Below are positions 53,117-62,262 of a stretch of DNA of 64,000 bases, piece after piece. This stretch comes from Ga0077555 sp964500805 (lineage in GTDB: Bacteria > Pseudomonadota > Alphaproteobacteria > Rhizobiales > Hyphomicrobiaceae): NCBI GenBank assembly GCA_964500805.1, contig CAZCQH010000034.1, positions 1-64,000 on the forward strand. The letters run 5' to 3'. A program made the position numbers and the translations under genes. How positions within the stretch are numbered: the first letter of the stretch is position 1; each line of letters opens with the position of its first letter. Under the pieces are notes generated by a model. It was not told the origin of the DNA, did not search any database, and worked only from the letters and a program-made list of their open reading frames with translations.

Positions 53117-54421
53117 ATGCGTTGCGTTGTGTTCCTGGCAGCCCATGCCGACGACATGGAGCTCGGTGCAGGCGGAGCTTGTGCTCTCTTGTGCAGCAAG
53201 GGTTACGACGTTCGGGTCGTCATTGCCACCGACGAAGCTGATGCAACAATAGCCAAGCAGCGCCGTCTCGAGGCCATTGCGGGTGCGATGACGCTCGGCG
53301 TTAAGCGCAATCATGTCTATTTCCTGGGGCAGATCGACGGTTTCGTAACCTGCAATCGTCAATCCGTGACGGCCCTGCGCACGCTCGTGGCTGGCTTCGG
53401 CGTGAAACCTGTCGCCGTCTTTACGCACACGGAAGCGGACAGCCATCAGGATCACATCGCGACATCGAAGCTGGCGCGGGCCGCATTTCGCGAGGTGGCG
53501 CTGTTCAAGTTTCTGATCCGCAACTCCGCGGTTCTCTCGAGCTTCGCGCCGAGTGTCCACTGCATGATCGACTCGGTTATGGCGCAGAAGGAAGCATCCC
53601 TCCTCCTGCATGTAAGCCAAGGTCACGCGAACCGCATCCCCATGGACAAGGTGCGCGCCTTTGCCAGAAAGTTCGCCCGTGGCAAGCGCGGCACGCATTG
53701 CGAACCGTTCGAGTTGGAGGTCCAGAACGAAGCTTCGAGCTTTGCGGATATTCTGCAGATCCTCGACGGCACGCCGTTCACCCGCCTCTGGTCGCCGTTG
53801 ATGGGCATGGCACCGTTGACGGTGCTCGCAAGTCATCGCAGCGCCGTGCCGATTACATCGTCGTCAATGTCGGAGCTGATGCTGCTGACACGCCTACAGG
53901 GCCGCCTGATGCGCACAATCGATGCAAAGCTCGGGTTGGCGCCTGCAGACTTGATCGATATTCGCCACTCGGTCGGCGCTGGAGACGAAGCCTGGGCCGA
54001 GCGTGGCCACGTCCTTGTCGTGGGCACGCCGGACGACAATCCGGCGGCCGAGCGCCTCTTCGACTGGATCGGCCTCTCCAAGGATGGCCGCAAGTACAAC
54101 CGCACCGAACTGAGCCCGCGCTTCGCTGACGCTGGCCTCCTCACCATCGCCGCCAACCCGTTTGCCCAGCGTGCGGGCCGCCGCGCATTCATAATCGGCG
54201 CCACGGGACCCGATCAGGCTTCCAGCATCGGCGCCGCGATGGCGCTTCTCGACGACGCCAAAATCGTCGGAATCCTCGATCGTGCTGGGGACGTTCTCTC
54301 GGGTCGGACGCCCGCTGTACACATCAAGATCGGTTCCAAACCAGTGTCGCGTGAGAAATCCCAATCTCACGCCGCCAGCGCCAGATCCAACGTCGTTCGC
54401 CTGATTACCAAGAAGGCGTGA
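53117..54421 (+). CDS. Two-domain PIG-L family deacetylase, copy B
   Basis: A 434-residue protein with the same two-domain build as copy A: N-terminal PIG-L domain (LAAHADDMELGAGGACALL, HTEADSHQDH) and the extra C-terminal domain (LWSPLM, MSELMLLTRLQGRL, GHVLVVGTPDDN, FDWIGL, GLLTIAANPF, RAFIIGATGPDQ). The HPDD motif reads HADD: His10, Asp12 and Asp13 remain, the Pro is Ala. It starts 126 bp after PhyH. A Lys/Arg/Ser-rich tail ends the protein. The two copies are clearly paralogous but well diverged. Confidence 0.77.
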   Translation: MRCVVFLAAHADDMELGAGGACALLCSKGYDVRVVIATDEADATIAKQRRLEAIAGAMTLGVKRNHVYFLGQIDGFVTCNRQSVTALRTLVAGFGVKPVAVFTHTEADSHQDHIATSKLARAAFREVALFKFLIRNSAVLSSFAPSVHCMIDSVMAQKEASLLLHVSQGHANRIPMDKVRAFARKFARGKRGTHCEPFELEVQNEASSFADILQILDGTPFTRLWSPLMGMAPLTVLASHRSAVPITSSSMSELMLLTRLQGRLMRTIDAKLGLAPADLIDIRHSVGAGDEAWAERGHVLVVGTPDDNPAAERLFDWIGLSKDGRKYNRTELSPRFADAGLLTIAANPFAQRAGRRAFIIGATGPDQASSIGAAMALLDDAKIVGILDRAGDVLSGRTPAVHIKIGSKPVSREKSQSHAASARSNVVRLITKKA

Positions 54422-54489
54422 TCCGGCTGCCGATCCGGTTCATTTTGAGTCACGATCGCCAGTCTAGTCGCCGGACCTCCCTAACGGGA

Positions 54490-55311
54490 TCACGCCGGCA
54501 TTTTGGCGAGTCCGAGGCGCTGCGCGAGCTCGAGCTTCAAGCGCGGGATCCAGAAATCCGTGAGCGGCTGGAACTTCACTGGTGCGCCCGGCTCCCAGCG
54601 GTGATGGGTGCTGGCCGTGTGCGTGTAGCGCTTCCAATCCGCATCCGTGACATGAGTGAATGACAGCGAACCCTTTCGAATTGCGATCCGAGCTCTGAGT
54701 TGCTCAATGTCGCGATGCGAGTAATGGCGATTGAAGATTGCGCGCGAACAGACTTTCGTCTTGGACAGGTTCTGCGGGAATTGCTTGTTCAGCTCGACGT
54801 CCCAGACCACGTCCGGGTTGTTGCGGAACAAGCGGAACTCGCGCCACGACACCTTGTAGAAGCGCCGCCGCTCCTCGATCGGCATGTCGCGCGAATCCTT
54901 CCCCCGCTCGATCATGGCGATGTCGACATCGGTCAGCGCGAACTCCATTTGATTAGCGCGCACGAAGTCGGCGCCTTCGTGCTCCGCCTGATCCAGGATC
55001 GGTCGCGGATCCTCGTTCAGGAACTCGTCGGCATCAAACCGGAGCCACCAGTCCTTGTGCGTAAGCTCATGGTGGAACGCGTTGTAGCCGATCGAGCGCA
55101 GACAATCGTGGAACTTTTCGGTGATCTGGGTATGCGCAATGATCCGACCCGGATGCTTCGCGGCCAAGTCCTGCATGATCTCCCACGTTCCGTCCGTGGA
55201 CATGTTGTCCATGCAGATGATCTTGTCGCAATGGTTGAGCCCATAGCGCAGGCTTTGCCCGATAACGTCGGCTTCGTTCTTGGCAATCATCACGCCGTAG
55301 ACACGCGGCAT
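54490..55311 (-). CDS. Family 2-like glycosyltransferase
   Basis: GT-A fold transferase of 273 residues. It has GVMIAKNEADVIGQSLR, ICMDNMSTDGTWEIMQDL and the metal-binding FDADEFL (DxD), with His/Trp-rich acceptor regions after it. No membrane segment. It is convergent with copy B of the deacetylase (68 bp apart), so it is not in the same transcript but is adjacent. Donor sugar and acceptor are unknown. Confidence 0.82.
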   Translation of the reverse strand: MPRVYGVMIAKNEADVIGQSLRYGLNHCDKIICMDNMSTDGTWEIMQDLAAKHPGRIIAHTQITEKFHDCLRSIGYNAFHHELTHKDWWLRFDADEFLNEDPRPILDQAEHEGADFVRANQMEFALTDVDIAMIERGKDSRDMPIEERRRFYKVSWREFRLFRNNPDVVWDVELNKQFPQNLSKTKVCSRAIFNRHYSHRDIEQLRARIAIRKGSLSFTHVTDADWKRYTHTASTHHRWEPGAPVKFQPLTDFWIPRLKLELAQRLGLAKMPA

Positions 55312-55511
55312 CGCAGATCCTCGATCATAGCTCCGGGATGAGCCGCATCATGGGCGCGAGCTGTTAAATCCGCGTTTACGGTCGCAATGTGCGCAAGTGT
55401 GTTCTCTGGTCTTTACGCCTTTCTAAGCCTGTTTGACGATCGCATGCGTATTGCGAGACGTCTCGAGTTATAAGTAGAGGCCCACAAGAAGGACACGGCG
55501 AGTATGCGCCA

Positions 55512-55832
55512 ATGAAGTACTGGAACGTCCACGACGACAGCTTGCTCTATGCGCTGTTCCAAGCCGGCGCCCCAAGCCTTCATTTCGCGCGCGGTCCACA
55601 GGGCGGCGTTGCCGTCTATCTCGATAAGAAGCTTCTTGGTGTCTGGATCGAGTTCCAGCGCGACAAGTACGACTATATTCCACAAGGCATGAACGAGGCG
55701 ACTTACAAGAGCTGCGCCCTCGAGCAGGTCGTGTCGCTCTGCAGCTGGATTGCCGTAAACGCCGAAGGTGACAAACCGGCCGATCGCCAGCCGTTGCGTG
55801 TCGTCGAGCCCAGCCGGTCCGACGTCGCCTGA
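55512..55832 (+). CDS. Hypothetical protein
   Basis: A 106-residue soluble protein, unrecognised. It has MKYWNVHDDSLLYALFQAGA, a strand VAVYLDKKLLGVWIEFQRDKYDYIPQ and a Cys-containing helix (KSCALEQVVSLCSWIAVNA). The alpha/beta look suggests a small single-domain protein. It lies alone between the divergent glycosyltransferase and smpB. The ATG is weakly preceded by GAGTATGCGCCA, so the start is not certain. Confidence 0.55.
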   Translation: MKYWNVHDDSLLYALFQAGAPSLHFARGPQGGVAVYLDKKLLGVWIEFQRDKYDYIPQGMNEATYKSCALEQVVSLCSWIAVNAEGDKPADRQPLRVVEPSRSDVA

Positions 55833-55970
55833 GATCGGCTGTCACACGGGCAACATCCTGGCCGCCTCGGTTCAGCAGCCCTCGACCACCTATCCTAATG
55901 CCAACCTTGCGGCTAGAACGAACCCTTAGGTGCGGACTTCAAAGCTTCGAAGCCCGCCGAACGAGGGTCA

Positions 55971-56444
55971 ATGGCTGAGAAGAAAGACAACTACAAGGTC
56001 GTCGCCGAGAACAGGAAGGCGCGCTTCCAGTATCGCGTCGAGGACACCTGGGAGGCGGGTATCCAGCTCACCGGCACCGAGGTGAAATCGCTGCGCACCG
56101 GCCAGGCCAACATCGCGGAAAGCTACGCTTCAGCCGAGAATGGCGGCATCTTTCTGATCAACGCATATATTCCCGAGTATAAGCAGGCTGGCCGCTTCTT
56201 CCAGCACGACCCGCGGCGGGCCCGCCGTCTGCTTTTGAAGAAGCCCGAGATCCACAAACTCAAGATCGCTGTAGAGCGCCAGGGAATGACCATGGTTCCG
56301 CTGCAGCTCTACTTCAATGAACGCGGCATCGCGAAGCTGAAGCTCGCCCTCGCGCAAGGCAAAAAGCTGGTCGATAAGCGCGAGGATATAAAGAAGCGCG
56401 ACTGGCAGCGGCAGAAGGCGCGCCTCATGCGGGAGAAAGGGTGA
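55971..56444 (+). CDS. smpB: SsrA-binding protein SmpB
   Basis: Binds tmRNA and brings it to stalled ribosomes in trans-translation; 157 residues, standard length. NRKARFQYRVEDTWEAGIQLTGTEVKSLRTGQANIAESYA and the RRARRLLLKKPEI core are family hallmarks, with a Lys/Arg-rich C-terminal tail. The tmRNA gene is not in the window. The NACHT-like gene starts 3 bp after the stop codon, which is unusual for smpB neighbours. Confidence 0.97.
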   Translation: MAEKKDNYKVVAENRKARFQYRVEDTWEAGIQLTGTEVKSLRTGQANIAESYASAENGGIFLINAYIPEYKQAGRFFQHDPRRARRLLLKKPEIHKLKIAVERQGMTMVPLQLYFNERGIAKLKLALAQGKKLVDKREDIKKRDWQRQKARLMREKG

Positions 56445-56447
56445 CGG

Positions 56448-58370
56448 GTGCCGGGGCTGGGGGACTATATCGGCGGGTTCCTGATGGCCGACGGCTATAC
56501 CGTGACGCGCCGCGATCGCGGCCGCCTCTCGGTTGAGCGCCATGGTCCAGCCGGCATCGAGCGCCGCACGATCTGGTTCGCCGATCCGGGTGATGGCCTC
56601 GCCGTTGATGAATCACGACTGTTGACGGACTTTGCAGCGCGCCAGCCGGTCGACGCGCGTGACCAGGCCTTCTTCGTTACACCGACACTCGCCGGGCTCT
56701 CGACCGAGTTCCGCCACATCGCCAACGAGCTCGGCGTCGGAGTCCGCGCGCCGATCCAGTTCTTTGACACACCCTACAAATCCGATGGCGATGGCGCTTT
56801 CGGCACGGGCCGAGGCGGCGAGGCCCGCTCTGTCTTCACTGAATTCCGCCGCCAGAACCACGATGCCTTGGCAGCCCGCGTCCCGCAGCCCTTCGTGGCC
56901 CTGTCGGCTTTCGGCACCTCGCCTGGCGGCTTTGGCACCGGGGAAGATCTGCGCGACCATTTGCTCGAGCGCTTCAAGGAGCCGCCCGACGGCCCGGAGC
57001 TCACCGTCATCATCGGCAACGCGGGCGCCGGTAAATCCTACCTGTTCGCTTCGCTTTTCGAGGAGCTTTCAAGGCATTTTGCGACCGAGAAGCGCGCGCT
57101 GCGTCTCGCCACCCGCCCTATACTTTTTCTACCGGAGCACATCCGTGACCAGCAGGTGCGCTCCATGGACGGTCTGCTCGAAGCCGTCGCCGCCACAGAT
57201 GCCGCTGCGGCCACCAGCCCGGGTCTGATGCGCTGGCTCAACGCCAACGGCCTCACCCTCTGGATGTTCGACGGGCTCGACGAGTTTTTCACTGGAGAAG
57301 CCGATTTTCTTGCCGCCCTCGAGCAGCCGCTGGTGCACGAGAGCAGTGCCCGCATCCTGATCTGCGCCCGCGACTCGCTGCTCACGACCTCCACAGCCTT
57401 GCGCGCCTTCATCGACGCGTACATGGAAACCGGCGCAATCAGGCTCTACGAGCTCGCACGCTGGGATCGCCCTTCGCAGCGCGCTCTCGCCTGGCTACGT
57501 CGCGTCGGACGCTTTCCCCAGGAAGGCGAGTCGAGCCCACCCACTGTCGCAGACTTCATGGGCGCGCTCGACCGCTCGCCCGCGTTGAGTGAGCTGGCGA
57601 CGCTGCCCTACTACTGCGATCTGCTGCTCTCCCTGGCTCCTGGCAACCGCCGCCAGCCAAAGGACGAGTTCGAGCTGTTGTGGCTTGCCATCGACGGCTT
57701 GATCGAACGCGAATCGGAAAAGCTTGCTGCCGGAGAGTTCGGCTTCGACTGGGATGTGTTCTCCGGCGCCGATACGTTCATGGACTCGACCGACCTCGTG
57801 GAGAGCCTCGGCGTTGCAACGTTTTCTGCCGCCGAGCAGCGGCTCCGGCTCAATCGCGCGCTGCGCGAGATCGGCCGCGAGCGGCTGGTGGAGCTGATCG
57901 AAGCCATCGCCCATCGCATGCGCATGCATGAGGCCTATCCCAATGAGTGCCGCGGCCTCACCACCGATGAGCTGCATCAGATCGCGGCGCCGTATATCGA
58001 CGTCGGCCTGTTGCCCGATCTCGAGCCACGCGTCGTGCTGGCTCTGGTGCAGTTCGCGTTCTTCGGTCCTGGTGGCGAACATGGCCATGTGAGGTTCGCC
58101 CATGAGGTGATCGCAGATTTCCTTGCCGGTCGCCGGGCCCTGGCCATGATTCGTGCAGAGCCGGACAGCGCCAAGATGCTTGGCAACGCCGTCGGTGTCC
58201 GGCGCGATTTCGAGCGTAACGTTGCTTTCCGGTATCTCGTCGCCGAAATTAGCGCGGAGCGAAGTCTTGCGACCAGAATCCTAACGCTTGCCAACACTGG
58301 AGGGATCTGCCCAACGCATGCGGCAAACGTTCAGCTCCTCGTTGACGCACTGGCAGGTGTGCGGCGATGA
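56448..58370 (+). CDS. STAND/NACHT-like P-loop ATPase
   Basis: A 640-residue signal-transduction-type ATPase, start GTG at 56448, 3 bp after smpB. Walker A is GNAGAGKS (residues 190-197). Walker B with the NACHT-type signature is LWMFDGLDEF (275-279, D-G-x-D-E). An Arg follows in ARILICARDS, and the winged-helix motif is RFAHEVIADFLAGRRAL. The first 180 residues form an unrecognised N-terminal domain, possibly nuclease-like or sensory. There are no C-terminal repeats. Its stop overlaps the GNAT gene (ATGA). Such proteins serve in antiviral defence or other signal sensing; placement beside smpB is odd. Confidence 0.78.
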   Translation: MPGLGDYIGGFLMADGYTVTRRDRGRLSVERHGPAGIERRTIWFADPGDGLAVDESRLLTDFAARQPVDARDQAFFVTPTLAGLSTEFRHIANELGVGVRAPIQFFDTPYKSDGDGAFGTGRGGEARSVFTEFRRQNHDALAARVPQPFVALSAFGTSPGGFGTGEDLRDHLLERFKEPPDGPELTVIIGNAGAGKSYLFASLFEELSRHFATEKRALRLATRPILFLPEHIRDQQVRSMDGLLEAVAATDAAAATSPGLMRWLNANGLTLWMFDGLDEFFTGEADFLAALEQPLVHESSARILICARDSLLTTSTALRAFIDAYMETGAIRLYELARWDRPSQRALAWLRRVGRFPQEGESSPPTVADFMGALDRSPALSELATLPYYCDLLLSLAPGNRRQPKDEFELLWLAIDGLIERESEKLAAGEFGFDWDVFSGADTFMDSTDLVESLGVATFSAAEQRLRLNRALREIGRERLVELIEAIAHRMRMHEAYPNECRGLTTDELHQIAAPYIDVGLLPDLEPRVVLALVQFAFFGPGGEHGHVRFAHEVIADFLAGRRALAMIRAEPDSAKMLGNAVGVRRDFERNVAFRYLVAEISAERSLATRILTLANTGGICPTHAANVQLLVDALAGVRR

Positions 58371-59146
58371 CGCTCACCCGGGACGATCTCATCGCGATCG
58401 AGCGCGCTGTCGTCGCCGGCTGGCCGGCAATCGAGACGGAGTACATTGACGGCTGGATCGCACGATGGTCGTCGGGCGGCTCGGTGCGCGCGAATTCGGT
58501 TGCCGCCATAGATTTCACGGGCCCCGATTTGGATCATGCCCTCGCCCGCGTTGTCGATTTCTACCGTGCAAGAGGCGGCGTGCCGAAGTTCACGATCACC
58601 GACGTTGCAGCACCCGCGAGCCTCGACACTGCGCTCGCTCAACGCGGCTGGCGGCGCACCGGCGACCACGTTACCATGGCGAAAGAGCTGGACCCGTCAC
58701 GCAGCGATGCCCCATCTCCGCCGTCAACCGCGCATCCAACCCCGATCAACGTCGATCTGCTGTTTTCCCCCACATCCGACTGGATTGCCGTTTACCTGCA
58801 AGGGCTGGACGAAAGCCGCCGTGGCGTTGCGCTTCGCCTCGTCGAAGGCACACCCCGCCCCCGCGCGTTCTTCCTCGCCAGCCGCGATGACGAGGCGATC
58901 GCGAGCGGTCTCACCGTCATCGACGGCCCGCTCGCCTCAGTTCAGTGCATGGCGACTGTGCCCGCGGCCCGCCGAACCGGAGCTGCTTCCGTAGTGCTCG
59001 CCGCCATCGAGCGTCACGTGAAAACACACCATGTGTGCCGCATCTACCTGCAAACTGACGCGGACAACCACGCCGCCCGCACCCTTTATGAACGCGCCGG
59101 GTTCCGCGTCATAGGGCACTACCACACACGTGAGCTGACCACGTGA
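58367..59146 (+). CDS. GNAT family N-acetyltransferase
   Basis: A 259-residue protein. The C-terminal half is a GNAT acetyltransferase: CMATVPAARRTGAASVVLAAIERH (acetyl-CoA loop) and LQTDADNHAARTLYERAGFRVIGHYHTRE. The N-terminal half (about 1-120) has its own fold, possibly a degenerate second GNAT domain, with ARVVDFYRARGGVPKF. It overlaps the NACHT gene by 4 bp, so expression is coupled. The acetylated target is unknown. Confidence 0.85.
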   Translation: MTLTRDDLIAIERAVVAGWPAIETEYIDGWIARWSSGGSVRANSVAAIDFTGPDLDHALARVVDFYRARGGVPKFTITDVAAPASLDTALAQRGWRRTGDHVTMAKELDPSRSDAPSPPSTAHPTPINVDLLFSPTSDWIAVYLQGLDESRRGVALRLVEGTPRPRAFFLASRDDEAIASGLTVIDGPLASVQCMATVPAARRTGAASVVLAAIERHVKTHHVCRIYLQTDADNHAARTLYERAGFRVIGHYHTRELTT

Positions 59147-59281
59147 GCGAGTTCATTGCCCAACCGGACTAACGGAACTTTCAGCGCCACTCCGCCAAAT
59201 CGTACCTGAATCTGTTATAGTTTCATTCACACGCTCACCGGCACGGCACCGCCCGCGCCGCGGTCTCGAGGACACGACGCA

Positions 59282-60226
59282 ATGACCACACTTCTGATTA
59301 CTCATCCCTGCTTCGTCCTGCACGACACCGGACCCGGCCACCCCGAGCGACCAGATCGAATGCGCGTCATCGACAAAGTGATGGAGCACGAGGTCTTCGC
59401 CAAGCTGAAACGCATCGAAGCGCCGCTGCGGGACGACGTTGAGGAGGCGATCGCGCTTGCGCACCCGCAAGATTACATTCAATTCATCAAGGAGAACCGG
59501 CCCGGGCCCGGCGAAGAATCAGTGCGGCTCGATCCCGACACCGTTCTGTCCTCAGGCACCTGGGAGGCGGCGCTGCGCGCGGTCGGCGCCGGCCTCCACG
59601 CCGTCGACGAGGTGATGGCGAAGCGCGCCGCCAACGCATTCTGCCAGGTGCGCCCTTGCGGCCACCACGCCGAGACCGCTCGCGCTATGGGCTTTTGTCT
59701 GTTCAACAACGTCGCCATAGCTGGGCTGTATGCGCGAAGGCAATACGGGGCTGAGCGGATTGCAGTTGTCGATTTCGACGTCCACCACGGTAACGGCACC
59801 CAGGACATCTTCTGGAACGACAAGGATTTGTTTTTTGGTTCGACCCACCAAATGCCGCTTTATCCGGGCACTGGTGCGCTCGGCGAAACGGGCGCCGGCA
59901 ATATCTGGAACGCGCCGCTTCGGCCTGGCGATGGCGGCGAGCCGTTCCGCGAGGCATTCGAATCGCGCATTCTGCCTGCACTCCGAAACTTTCACGCGGA
60001 CATTGTGCTCGTCTCGGCGGGATTTGATGCTCATCGCGACGACCCACTTGCCAATCTGGCGCTGGTCGAGGCGGACTTCGCCTGGGCAACCGAACAACTT
60101 GCGAGCATTGCCGCGAAGCAGGCCAACGGACGGCTCGTCTCGATGTTGGAGGGTGGCTACAATCTTGCGGCACTCGGCCGGTCTGTCGCCGTGCACGTAA
60201 AGGGACTGATGGACGCCGGTGCCTGA
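59282..60226 (+). CDS. Histone deacetylase-family amidohydrolase (acetylpolyamine/acetoin utilisation type)
   Basis: Zn-dependent deacetylase of the HDAC/AcuC/AphA superfamily; 314 residues. It has RPCGHHAE (His128-His129), the zinc ligands Asp166 and His168 in DFDVHHGNG with the partner Asp in SAGFDAHRDDPLA, and the catalytic Tyr in LEGGYNL. Likely substrates are acetylated polyamines or proteins. It lies 136 bp after the GNAT gene on the same strand; the pairing of an acetyltransferase with a deacetylase may be meaningful, but a separate promoter is likely. Confidence 0.92.
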   Translation: MTTLLITHPCFVLHDTGPGHPERPDRMRVIDKVMEHEVFAKLKRIEAPLRDDVEEAIALAHPQDYIQFIKENRPGPGEESVRLDPDTVLSSGTWEAALRAVGAGLHAVDEVMAKRAANAFCQVRPCGHHAETARAMGFCLFNNVAIAGLYARRQYGAERIAVVDFDVHHGNGTQDIFWNDKDLFFGSTHQMPLYPGTGALGETGAGNIWNAPLRPGDGGEPFREAFESRILPALRNFHADIVLVSAGFDAHRDDPLANLALVEADFAWATEQLASIAAKQANGRLVSMLEGGYNLAALGRSVAVHVKGLMDAGA

Positions 60227-60427
60227 TGCGCGGCCGCGACAGGGACGATGTTCAAGGGTGTTCCGCGAAGCTCTTCGCATCTGCCGACTGCACGTTGGAA
60301 CGACGCGATCGATAATACATTAAACAATGAGGTTGTGTGGCGTTCGGTCGGCAAGCTGCGCGCTGAGACTTCTGGTAGCTCACCGTTACTCCGAACACCA
60401 CTTTTGGGTAACCGAAGGAGATCGACA

Positions 60428-60700
60428 ATGCAGACCACGACCAAGGCACAGGCCAAGTTTGCCGACATCAAGGATCTCTCCTTCGAGCGCGCGTTGAAGG
60501 AGCTCGAATCGATCGTCGGCCGGCTTGAGCGTGGGGACGTCGAGCTCGAGGAGTCGATCGCGATCTACGAGCGTGGCGAAGCGCTGAAGGAACACTGCGA
60601 CCGCCTCCTCAAGCAAGCCGAAGCCAAAGTGGAAAAGCTCACCTTCGGTGCCGACGGCCAGCCCAAGGGCACACAACCTTTCGAGCCCGACAGCAGTTGA
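60428..60700 (+). CDS. xseB: Exodeoxyribonuclease VII small subunit
   Basis: Small regulatory/structural subunit of exonuclease VII; 90 residues. LSFERALKELESIVGRLERGDVELEESIAIYERGEALKEHCDRLLKQAEAKVEKL is the family pattern, an antiparallel helical hairpin. The start at 60428 follows GAAGGAGATC. It lies 22 kb from xseA in the window. The 200-bp gap upstream carries its own promoter, since the HDAC gene ends at 60226. Confidence 0.95.
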   Translation: MQTTTKAQAKFADIKDLSFERALKELESIVGRLERGDVELEESIAIYERGEALKEHCDRLLKQAEAKVEKLTFGADGQPKGTQPFEPDSS

Positions 60701-60823
60701 AGGTAGGTCGCCTCCAACGGCAGAGGGAGCTGTATGTCGCCACGGCATGAAGCTTGATCAGGTGCCCCGGCACGACTTACGCTCTCTCAGGTCCGGCCGC
60801 CTATCGACCGAGGGAAATGCGCC

Positions 60824-62149
60824 ATGAAACTCATGTGGTTCCATTTGATGCCCTACACGGAGCTCCCCGACGATTTCCGGGAGAAGCATCCGTCGGTGTG
60901 GGTCGATATTCATTCGAAGCTGTTCGACCCGAAGCGCGCTCACCACATGTACAACGACTTCCTCGACGAGATGGAGTTTGCTGCCGACTGCGGGTTCGAT
61001 GCCATCTGCTGCAACGAGCACCATTCGAATGGCTATGGGCTGATGCCGTCGCCGAACCTGATCGCCTCGGCGCTGTCGCGGCGCACGACCGACACCGCCA
61101 TTTGCGTGATGGGCAACTCGCTTGCCCTCTACAATCCGCCGACGCGGGTGGCGGAAGAATTCGCGATGATCGACTGCATCTCAGGTGGCCGCCTGATCGC
61201 CGGCTTCCCGGTCGGAACGCCGATGGACACGTGCTACGCCTACGGCGCCAACCCGTCGATGCTGCGCGAGAAATACCTCGAGGCACATGACCTCGTCATG
61301 AAGGCGTGGACCGAGAAGGAAACCTTCGCCTTCAACGGTCGCTTCAACCAGCAGCGCTATATCAATATCTGGCCGAGACCTATTCAGCAGCCGCATCCGC
61401 CGGTGTGGATTCCGGGCGGTGGTTCGGTGGAGACGTGGGCCTGGTGCGCTAAGATGGATTACGTCTACGCGTATCTCTCGTACTACGGCTACAAGGCCGG
61501 CCTTCGCACCATGCAGGGCTTTTGGGACGAGATGGCGAAGCTCGGCAAGGATCGCAATCCCTATCGCGCGGGCTTCCTGCAGTTCGTCGGCGTCGCGCCA
61601 ACACGGTCGGAAGCCATGGAGCGCTACGCCGAAGCGGCGGAGTATTTCTATGGCCGTTGCCTGCACGTCGATCTGAAGTTCGCCTCGCCGCCCGGCTACA
61701 ATACTGAGGCGACGCAACGCGTCGGGCTCGAGAGCCAGGTGAAGGCCGCAGCCGAAGCGGCCGCCAGTCCGGAAAAGGGCAAGGACTCGCTTGCCGCGCA
61801 AGGTACCACGGGTTCGACGGCGGGCACGCGCTTCAATCAGGTGGCGCGAGACATGAAGGACATCGTTGATCGCGGCTACGTGATCGTCGGCTCGCCGGAC
61901 GAGGTGGTCGAGCAGCTGCGCGAGGTGGCTGTCAACATGAACGTCGGCCACCTGATGCTGCTCCTGCAGTATGGCAACATGTCGAAGGAGCTGGCGAAGT
62001 ACAACACCCGCCTCTTCGCCGAACAGGTGATGCCGAAGCTCAAGCCCATGTTCTCCGAGTGGGAGGACAAGTGGTGGCCGAAGCCGATGGAAAAGAAGGC
62101 CCGCGCCGAGCTGCCGATGTTCGCGCCGGGCATGCAGGCGGCGGAGTGA
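60824..62149 (+). CDS. LLM-class flavin-dependent oxidoreductase, copy 1
   Basis: Luciferase-like (beta/alpha)8 monooxygenase of 441 residues, acting with reduced FMN or F420-type cofactor. FDAICCNEHH, MPSPNLIASALSRRT, ISGGRLIAGFPVGTPMD and PHPPVWIPGGGSVETW are typical of the family. The insert between 285 and 345 (KAAAEAAASPEKGKDS) is Ala/Lys-rich. A second copy starts at 63580. Many relatives occur in Bradyrhizobium-like genomes in amine or aromatic degradation clusters. Exact substrate unknown. Confidence 0.9.
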   Translation: MKLMWFHLMPYTELPDDFREKHPSVWVDIHSKLFDPKRAHHMYNDFLDEMEFAADCGFDAICCNEHHSNGYGLMPSPNLIASALSRRTTDTAICVMGNSLALYNPPTRVAEEFAMIDCISGGRLIAGFPVGTPMDTCYAYGANPSMLREKYLEAHDLVMKAWTEKETFAFNGRFNQQRYINIWPRPIQQPHPPVWIPGGGSVETWAWCAKMDYVYAYLSYYGYKAGLRTMQGFWDEMAKLGKDRNPYRAGFLQFVGVAPTRSEAMERYAEAAEYFYGRCLHVDLKFASPPGYNTEATQRVGLESQVKAAAEAAASPEKGKDSLAAQGTTGSTAGTRFNQVARDMKDIVDRGYVIVGSPDEVVEQLREVAVNMNVGHLMLLLQYGNMSKELAKYNTRLFAEQVMPKLKPMFSEWEDKWWPKPMEKKARAELPMFAPGMQAAE

Positions 62150-62262
62150 CAGTACCGTCATTCCCGCGTGTCGTGCCGAAGGCGCGCTGCCCCAGGGATT
62201 GCCGCCCAACGATCGGGGTAATCGTCGGGGACCCACGCGCGGTTCGATAGACACACTGTCGC

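Noticed and set aside
59011..59026. Second CACGTG-centred site as another parS
   Set aside because: Only about 11 of 16 bases match and it lies inside the GNAT coding region.
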